From: Bacillota bacterium
GTDB lineage: Bacteria; Bacillota; Clostridia; Tissierellales; Sedimentibacteraceae
Length of the DNA stretch: 11,825 nucleotides
Assembly: GCA_023416855.1 (NCBI GenBank)
Contig: JAEZGU010000335.1
Location: forward strand, 1-11,825
Direction: 5' to 3'
A model generated the notes under the pieces. That model was not told where the DNA came from and did not search any database. It worked only from the letters and a program-made list of their open reading frames with translations. This document shows, one piece after another, positions 6,676 to 11,825 of this stretch (position 1 is the stretch's first letter; the number at the start of each line of letters is the position of its first letter). Both the position numbers and the translations under genes were made by a program.

Positions 6676-6723
6676 CTTTTACCCCATTTTTTCATAATGC
6701 AACTTCGTATAGTATAATAACAT

Positions 6724-8034
6724 CTATATTTCTTCCATCAAGTTAAGTATTTCATCAAAAGAGTATTTTTCGCTTACTCCTTGTGTTAAGAAGCTATTAA
6801 CTTTATCTATTTTACTTATTGCTTCATCTAATTTTAAGTTTGTTCCTTTTTTATAAGCTCCGATAGAAATTAAATCATAATTAGAGTAATATATTGATAA
6901 AATTTCTCTTAACTTCTTAGCTTGTTCATTATGTTCATTTGTTGCAATATCAATCATTAACCTTGATATACTGGCATTTACATCTATTGCTGGGTAATGG
7001 TTTGCGTTTGCTAATTTTCTTGTTAAAACAATATGTCCGTCCAATATACCTCTTACGGTATCTGAAATCGGCTCATTTGTATCATCACCTTCAACCAGAA
7101 CCGTATATATGCCAGTAATCGAGCCTTTGTTAAAATTACCGCATCATTCTAAAAGCTTAGGCAATTCAGCATATATGGAAGGTGTATATCCTCTTGATAC
7201 AGGTGGTTCTCCCGTAGCAAGCCCTATTTCTCTTTGTGCCATTGCAAATCGAGTTAATGAATCCATCATCAGTAATACATCCATACCTTTGTCTTTAAAG
7301 TATTCAGCTATACTTGTTGCTACAAGAGAACACTTAACTCTTAGCATGGCCGGTTGATCCGATGTAGCTACTACTAATATTGATCTTTTTAGCCCTTCTT
7401 CACCTAAATCCTTATCAATAAATTCTCTAACTTCTCTTCCTCTTTCACCTACAAGAGCTATAACGTTTATATCTGCTTTTACATTTTTTGCTACCATACC
7501 AAGCAGCGTACTTTTACCTACACCACTGCCTGCAAATATTCCCATACGTTGACCTTTACCTATGGTTAACAATCCATCTATGGCTTTTATTCCAAAACTT
7601 AAGCTTGAATCAATTCTTGGTCTTGACAAAGGATTTATATACTCATTATCTACATAACAATATTCATTGCACACAAACTCTTCACCATCATCTATTGGTT
7701 GTCCTGTTGCATCAACTATTCTTCCAATTAGGAAATCCCCAACCGGAATTTTTAATTTATGCTTTGTTGATTTAACCGTATTACCCAATCCTATACCTTT
7801 TATATCCTCATATGGCATGAGCAATACTTTTCCATCATTAAAGCCAACCACTTCAGCTCTTACTGTCTTACCTAATGTATCAGTGGATATTTCACAAACT
7901 TCACCTATTTTATACTTCTTTCCGGTTGCTTCAATCATCATACCGGATATTTTTTTTACTTTTCCTATATGGGTACAGAAGTCTTCTTTTGCAAGTGCTT
8001 CCTGAAAATCTTTAATTTTTTGGCTAAATTGCAT
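6724..8034 (-). pseudogene. fliI: Flagellum-specific ATPase FliI, reading frame interrupted by one in-frame TGA
   Basis: FliI is the hexameric ATPase that energises and orders substrate entry into the flagellar type III export system. The 5' part (8034-7144, 296 residues) has Walker A GSGVGKST at 169-176, the GERGREV loop with the presumed catalytic Glu at 197, Walker B VLLMMDS ending at about 259, and GEPPVSRGYTPSIY. The frame then meets TGA at 7144-7146. It continues in the same phase with CGNFNKGSITGIYTVLVEGD, NEPISDTVRGILDGHIVLTR and NHYPAIDVNASISRLM down to a TAG at 6724. Read through, it is 436 residues, the usual FliI length, with no indel. FliI relatives read PKLLER(A/T/S)G here, so TGA replaces a conserved Arg; one base change from CGA or AGA explains it. 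The downstream part could begin at TTG 7044 (AGAGG upstream), but it lacks the P-loop. The two fragments may also be annotated as separate CDSs. The start overlaps the end of fliH by 11 bases. Confidence 0.85.
7110..7146 (-). other. In-frame TGA of fliI with a hairpin starting right after it
   Basis: The TGA occupies 7146-7144. The next nine bases of the transcript, UGCGGUAAU (7143-7135), pair with AUUACUGGCA (7119-7110). The stem has 9 base pairs, including one G-U pair and one bulged G, and closes a 15-base loop (UUUAACAAAGGCUCG) that contains a GG. The placement recalls a bacterial SECIS element, but the loop is larger than usual. The paired codons also encode strongly conserved FliI residues (GN...IT), so the pairing may be accidental. 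Listed as a visible structure; no function is claimed. Confidence 0.35.
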
Positions 8035-8803
8035 TTTTATTTAACACCATTTCCTTAAGATTTTTTAGTTGTGTAGTAACACTTGTATCGACTATACCAT
8101 CAGGCGTTTCTATTATAGCACTGCCTTCTTCTAAACCTTCCGAAGTTTCAATTACTACATCATTAGATATTTTATTTAATTCGCTAACTAAATTTTTATC
8201 TGCCTGTATTGATAATACGTCATCCTTAGGAGAAATATATACTTTTATCCACTCAACATTTCTATAATCCTTTATGACATTCTTAATTAAAGCTATAACA
8301 ACGTTGCTGTTGTCATTTATTTTTTGTTTAATAATTTTTTCTGCTATATCAAATGCTAAATCCGTTAAATCATTTTCATATTTAGAGATTATTTCTTCTT
8401 TAATATTCTCTATTTTTGTTATCATTTCTCTTAATTCTGATAATTTGGATTCATTTTGTTCATTTACATCTTCTTTAGCTTGAACAGTTCCTATTTCATA
8501 ACCTTCTGTATAGCCTTTATTTTTACCTATTTCTATTCCTGCATTGTAGCCTTCTTCATAGCCTCTTTTTTTACTTTCAGCTATTTCAGATTGAGCATTT
8601 CTCTTGGCAGTATTAATAATTTTTAATGCTTCATCTTGCGCTTCTTTTAAAATAATCTCTCTTTGGTTGTATATGTCATATAAGTCTTCTTTTGGAGTAC
8701 TTAATGTCTGAGCCTCTTTATGTTCTTCAATATTCTTAATAATTTTTTTACTATTATCGAATACTACATATTCAGCTTTTACTATATTAGACAATAATAT
8801 CAT
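8024..8803 (-). CDS. fliH: Flagellar assembly protein FliH (export ATPase stator)
   Basis: FliH binds the FliI ATPase and tethers it to the C ring and export gate; it is related to the peripheral stalk of F-type ATPases. The protein is up to 259 residues. The N-terminal half is a charged coiled coil. It is interrupted by a perfect glycine ladder at residues 81, 85, 89, 93, 97, 101 and 105 (GYEEGYNAGIEIGKNKGYTE...), the GxxxG repeat known in FliH. The C-terminal half (DLAFDIAEKIIKQKI onward) is the conserved FliH/YscL domain. The ATG at 8803 lies only a base after its AAAGG. A TTG at 8794 (residues LSNIVKAEY) is better spaced from AAAGGATGAT and matches common FliH N-termini, so the true start may be 8794. 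The gene overlaps fliG upstream and fliI downstream. Confidence 0.92.
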   Translation of the reverse strand: MILLSNIVKAEYVVFDNSKKIIKNIEEHKEAQTLSTPKEDLYDIYNQREIILKEAQDEALKIINTAKRNAQSEIAESKKRGYEEGYNAGIEIGKNKGYTEGYEIGTVQAKEDVNEQNESKLSELREMITKIENIKEEIISKYENDLTDLAFDIAEKIIKQKINDNSNVVIALIKNVIKDYRNVEWIKVYISPKDDVLSIQADKNLVSELNKISNDVVIETSEGLEEGSAIIETPDGIVDTSVTTQLKNLKEMVLNKNAI

Positions 8804-9794
8804 CCTTTCCGCCTTTAGCTATAATTAGCTCGCCCTCTTCTTCTAAACGTCTAATTACAGAAACAATTCTTTGTTGAGCTTCTTCTACATCTCTTAATCT
8901 TAAATTATGAGTATATTCCAATTCAGATCTAAGAGTATCACCCATTTTTGTTGACATATTGTTGAATAATATATCTGCAACTTCTTTATTTGATCCTTTA
9001 ATAGCATATACCAAATCTTTGCTGTCAACTTCACGAAGAAATCTTTGAATGCTCATTGAATCCATAGTAATAATGTCTTCAAATACAAACATTCTCATTC
9101 TTATTTCATCAGCAAGCTTCGCATCTTTCTTATTAAGCTCATCAAATATATATTTTTCATTGCCTCTATCCATGTTATTCATTACATCAGCAACATAGTT
9201 TACTCCGCCAATCTCTGTAAAATCTACAGATATAATAGAATTGAATTTTTTTTCTAATTCCTCTTCAACGTATCTGATTATTTCAGGAGATGTACGATCC
9301 ATTTTTGCAATTCTTTCTACTACGTTAATTCTTTTTTCCTTAGGCAGCTCTGAAATAACTGCTGAGGCTTGGTCAGCTCTTGCATATGACAATATTAATG
9401 CAATTGTCTGTGGATGCTCATTTTGAATTATAGTCAATAGATTTTTATAATCTGCCTTCCTAATAAATTCAAAGCTCTTTGTTCTTAATGTCTTTGTTAC
9501 TCTTTCCAATAAGCTTGCAGCTGTTTGAGCACCAAAAGCCTTTTCAAGAACATTTCTTGCATATTCAAATCCACCTTCAGTAATTACTTTTTGAGTTAAA
9601 CACAAATCGTAAAAATCCTTTAAGTTTTCTTCCACAATCTGTGGGCTTAAATGCTGCAATCTTGATATCTCATAAGTAAGTTGCTCTATCTCATCTTCTT
9701 TCAGGAACTTATATATTTTTGATGCATCATCAGCACCAAGGGATATAATAATTGCTGCAGCTTTTTGCTTGCTTGTTAACTTAGTTTCTGCCAT
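8787..9794 (-). CDS. fliG: Flagellar motor switch protein FliG
   Basis: FliG links the MS ring to the C ring and makes the electrostatic contact with MotA that produces torque. From the chosen start (MAETKLTSKQ) it is 335 residues, typical for the family. Visible landmarks are an N-terminal domain (KAAAIIISLG at 11-20), the middle-domain EHPQ motif at 126-129, a Gly-Gly hinge at 196-197, the MFVFEDI motif at 235-241 in the C-terminal armadillo domain, and a charged torque helix around residues 281-300 (STKMGDTLRSELEYTHNLRL). An upstream in-frame ATG at 9806 would add MMIN. I reject it because the ribosome binding site GGGAGATGAT overlaps it and is correctly spaced for the ATG at 9794. The 3' end overlaps the start region of fliH. 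Confidence 0.96.
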   Translation of the reverse strand: MAETKLTSKQKAAAIIISLGADDASKIYKFLKEDEIEQLTYEISRLQHLSPQIVEENLKDFYDLCLTQKVITEGGFEYARNVLEKAFGAQTAASLLERVTKTLRTKSFEFIRKADYKNLLTIIQNEHPQTIALILSYARADQASAVISELPKEKRINVVERIAKMDRTSPEIIRYVEEELEKKFNSIISVDFTEIGGVNYVADVMNNMDRGNEKYIFDELNKKDAKLADEIRMRMFVFEDIITMDSMSIQRFLREVDSKDLVYAIKGSNKEVADILFNNMSTKMGDTLRSELEYTHNLRLRDVEEAQQRIVSVIRRLEEEGELIIAKGGKDDIIV

Positions 9795-9795
9795 A

Positions 9796-11367
9796 TTAAT
9801 CATCATCTCCCTTTATCCATGTTCTGATAAGTTGTGCTACAATCTCAGGATTTGCAGATGTGAAATCCTTAAGCTGCTTTTTGATTACCTGCTCTTGTGT
9901 TTCTTGAATTTTTATTTCATCTTGTATATCCGTCCAAGTAAATTCTGTAGCCGCAGCTTCTCCATTAGCAGCACTTAATTCTGCTTCTTTTTTCTTCTTT
10001 CTCTTCTTCAATATTATAGTAAGTATTAATGACAATATTGCTAACACAGCTAATGCTATACCGCCATAAATCAAAATATCTCTTAATTCTAATCCTGCAA
10101 TAATACCTGGTTCCGGTGTTACAACAGGTACAGTTGGTTCGTCAGGATCATAGAATATCATATTGTGTACAGCAACATTATCTGTACTCATCCCAACAGC
10201 AAAAGCTATAAGTTCTTTTATTTCCTGAAGCTCTTCATCCCTCATACTTGCTCTGTTAATTACTGCTGCAACAGTCAAGCTTTCTACATTACCAGGATTA
10301 TGCTCAATTTGTTCTTTCAACTGGCTTACTAAATAGTTAATTGAATTTGAATCCTTAAAATATATGTTGTCCCCTTCTATTATCACGCCCGGATAAATGG
10401 GTACTTCAGCATTTGTTTCAGTTCCTGCAATTCCTCCAACAGTCTCTCCAGGTCCTGTTATTTCTCTTTCATTTTTAGTGTCACTTGGTACGCCTGTCTT
10501 TGTCTCTTCATCAGGTATGTATTGTAATAATTCACTTAGCTTTTTATCAAAGTTTATTTTACTTTTTGCTGAAACCTTTATATTTTCAGGTCCGTATATT
10601 TTAGCTAAAAATTCACTTACATCATTAATAATTTCTTTTTCAAATTCTTTTTCTAATTGTAATTTCAGCTTAATTTTATCTGTTTGCTGCATCTCATCAC
10701 TAACTATTAGGCTATTACCTGCAGTGTCTAAAATTGCAACATTTTCTTCTCTCAAGCCTTCAACGCTTTTTACAACTAACTGCATTATTCCTTTTGTTTG
10801 AGAATTTGATAAAGCATAGTTTTTAGCAAGATTTATTTTTACCGATGCGGATGATTCCTCTTTGTTTGTTTCCCATGCAAAATTCTTATTTTCAGGAACA
10901 TTAATTGTTACAATAGCACTTTCAACACCTTCTATTGTTTCTATAGAATCCTGCAATCTTTCTTGTAATTGAAAAATTTCGTATTTTCTTTTTTCATAAT
11001 CCGTAGTCATAAAATCAATATTTTGAGTAAATACGTCGTAATTAGTGCCTGTTCTTGGATGACCGGATTGGGCTAATTGCATTCTTAATTTGCTTTCTTG
11101 TTCCATCGGAATAAGTATAGTACCATCTTTTTCATATTTATAATCTACCTTGTTTTCTTGAAGCACTTGCATTACTTCAGTAGATTCTTCCTTATCAATG
11201 TTATTAAAAAGTACAACATATTCCTTTTTATTTAATAAAAAAGTTATAATTATTGCGGCTAAAAATAGTGAAACTAATCCCCCAATTATTATCTTCTTTC
11301 TCTTACTACTTTGATTTTCCCAAAACTCTTTTACGCTTCTCCAAATATTCCTAAATTGCTCTGCCAT
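9796..11367 (-). CDS. fliF: Flagellar MS-ring protein FliF
   Basis: A 523-residue protein, normal for FliF. It shows a first membrane helix at about residues 26-45 after a basic SSKRKK stretch. Next come the ring-building motif domains, starting at YVVLFNNIDKEESTEVMQVL (about 50-69) and including the TNYDVFTQNIDFMTTDYEKR region typical of the family. A second membrane helix lies at about 431-453, followed by a very basic KKRKKKK stop-transfer segment. The cytoplasmic tail ends ANPEIVAQLIRTWIKGDDD, the FliG-binding helix. FliF oligomerises in the cytoplasmic membrane as the MS ring, housing the export gate and mounting the C ring. The start ATG at 11367 has TTAGGAGC 7 bases upstream. Its stop is directly before the preferred fliG start. 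Confidence 0.97.
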   Translation of the reverse strand: MAEQFRNIWRSVKEFWENQSSKRKKIIIGGLVSLFLAAIIITFLLNKKEYVVLFNNIDKEESTEVMQVLQENKVDYKYEKDGTILIPMEQESKLRMQLAQSGHPRTGTNYDVFTQNIDFMTTDYEKRKYEIFQLQERLQDSIETIEGVESAIVTINVPENKNFAWETNKEESSASVKINLAKNYALSNSQTKGIMQLVVKSVEGLREENVAILDTAGNSLIVSDEMQQTDKIKLKLQLEKEFEKEIINDVSEFLAKIYGPENIKVSAKSKINFDKKLSELLQYIPDEETKTGVPSDTKNEREITGPGETVGGIAGTETNAEVPIYPGVIIEGDNIYFKDSNSINYLVSQLKEQIEHNPGNVESLTVAAVINRASMRDEELQEIKELIAFAVGMSTDNVAVHNMIFYDPDEPTVPVVTPEPGIIAGLELRDILIYGGIALAVLAILSLILTIILKKRKKKKEAELSAANGEAAATEFTWTDIQDEIKIQETQEQVIKKQLKDFTSANPEIVAQLIRTWIKGDDD

Positions 11368-11397
11368 CTATAGCTCCTAAGATTATGCAAGTGAGTT

Positions 11398-11703
11398 TTA
11401 AATACCCATGCGCATTATTTCATTATAAGCATCTAATGCCTTGTTTCTAAGTTGTATAACTAATTCCAAGGACAATTCCGCTTTTTTAGTATTAATCATT
11501 AAATTATGTAAATCGTCACTTTCCCCTACAGAAAGCTTATAAATATCTTCATCAACCTGTGCTTCAGCATCAACATAATTGTTAAGTGCATCTTCAAAAA
11601 TTGACTTAAATGACAAATTGTTTTCTTCTTTAGAATTTGATGTTTTTTTTATGTCACTTATATCATTTATGCCTATAATAGGTCTTATTGGATCTATAAA
11701 CAT
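11398..11703 (-). CDS. fliE: Flagellar hook-basal body complex protein FliE
   Basis: A 101-residue protein of normal FliE length. It ends in the family's signature helix (ELSLELVIQLRNKALDAYNEIMRMGI), in which the YNEIMRM block is diagnostic. A second typical piece is the SFKSIFEDALNNY segment near residues 27-39. FliE sits at the junction between the FliF MS ring and the rod and is an early export substrate. The ATG at 11703 is preceded by GGGAGG with 6 bases between, making this start secure; it lies 3 bases after the flgC stop. The flgC-fliE-fliF order is the standard one. Confidence 0.95.
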   Translation of the reverse strand: MFIDPIRPIIGINDISDIKKTSNSKEENNLSFKSIFEDALNNYVDAEAQVDEDIYKLSVGESDDLHNLMINTKKAELSLELVIQLRNKALDAYNEIMRMGI

Positions 11704-11706
11704 TAA

Positions 11707-11825
11707 TTACCTCCCGATTTCCAGTGCTTTAACTGCCATTTGTTTCATTGTATTTAATGCAGTAATATTTGCTTGATACGCCCTATAGGCTTCCATAATG
11801 TCCACTGTTTCCTTTAAGGAATCTA
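11707..11825 (-). CDS. flgC: Flagellar basal-body rod protein FlgC, C-terminal end (partial)
   Basis: Only the last 38 codons and the TAA stop are inside the window; the gene begins beyond the right edge. The visible peptide starts DSLKETVDIMEAYRAYQANI and ends MAVKALEIGR. It carries the C-terminal signature of FlgB/FlgC/FlgE-type axial proteins: a V.IMEAYRAYQANITALNT helix that forms part of the D0 coiled-coil domain. FlgC is a proximal rod subunit assembled in the periplasm or cell wall after export by the flagellar type III system. The assignment to flgC rather than flgB rests on the characteristic ...ALEIGR ending and on fliE following immediately. The last two sense codons (GGG AGG) double as the ribosome binding site of fliE, so the two genes are translationally linked. 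Confidence 0.9.
   Translation of the reverse strand, partial: DSLKETVDIMEAYRAYQANITALNTMKQMAVKALEIGR

Noticed and set aside
7144..7146. TGA read as Trp or Gly as a general code change
   Set aside because: Only one in-frame TGA is present in over 3,500 codons, Trp residues use TGG, and the site calls for Arg.
10397..10801. Open frames on the plus strand, such as 134 codons opposite fliF and others opposite fliI, motA and fliK
   Set aside because: They lie wholly opposite well-recognised genes, show no known family pattern or ribosome binding site, and have the biased composition of antisense frames.

Overview
The window is one continuous stretch of a flagellar biosynthesis operon, with every gene on the minus strand, so transcription runs from the high coordinates to the low ones. 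The DNA is strongly AT-rich. Genes are tightly packed, most have a clear AGGAGG-type ribosome binding site, and several ends overlap. The order (flgC-fliE-fliF-fliG-fliH-fliI-fliJ-fliK-flgD-TIGR02530 gene-flgE-flbD-motA-motB-fliM-fliY) is the fla/che-type order of Gram-positive bacteria. Together with SwrD/FlbD, a FliY-type start and a short Bacillus-like FlgE, it points to a low-GC, probably anaerobic Firmicute (Clostridia or relatives). Genus cannot be read from this window.

Layout in order of transcription. At 11825-9794 lie the rod and MS-ring genes: the 3' end of flgC, then fliE (rod/MS-ring adaptor) and fliF (MS ring). At 9794-6223 lie the rotor and export genes: fliG (C-ring/torque), fliH (ATPase stator), fliI (export ATPase) and fliJ (stalk/chaperone escort). 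At 6190-3086 lie the hook genes: fliK (hook length), flgD (hook cap), a small conserved flagellar-operon protein (TIGR02530 type) and flgE (hook subunit). At 2963-1071 lie the motor-power genes: flbD/swrD, motA and motB. At 1043-1 lie the switch genes: fliM and the first 15 codons of what is most likely fliY. Together they encode the basal body, the export apparatus energiser, the hook and the stator. No fliL and no ylxF (MgtE-N-like chaperone) is present at the places where relatives carry them.

The most striking feature is in fliI. Its reading frame is broken by one in-frame TGA (7144-7146) at the position of a conserved Arg. The sequence on both sides is intact, same-frame FliI, giving 436 residues if the codon is read through. 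None of the 15 gene ends visible here uses TGA (11 TAA, 4 TAG), and a hairpin begins directly after the TGA. The simplest explanation is a nonsense point mutation or a base-call error, but recoding deserves a check.

The two non-coding gaps that are more than linkers both hold RNA-like structure. A possible three-way junction sits directly before the flgE ribosome binding site (4075-4008). Two tandem hairpins sit between flgE and flbD: a GC-rich 13-bp perfect palindrome at 3039-3078 and an AU-rich 18-bp hairpin at 2988-3026. There is no intergenic stretch over 300 bases, no tRNA or rRNA, no CRISPR array, no transposase and no convincing promoter or terminator. The operon's start and end lie outside the window.
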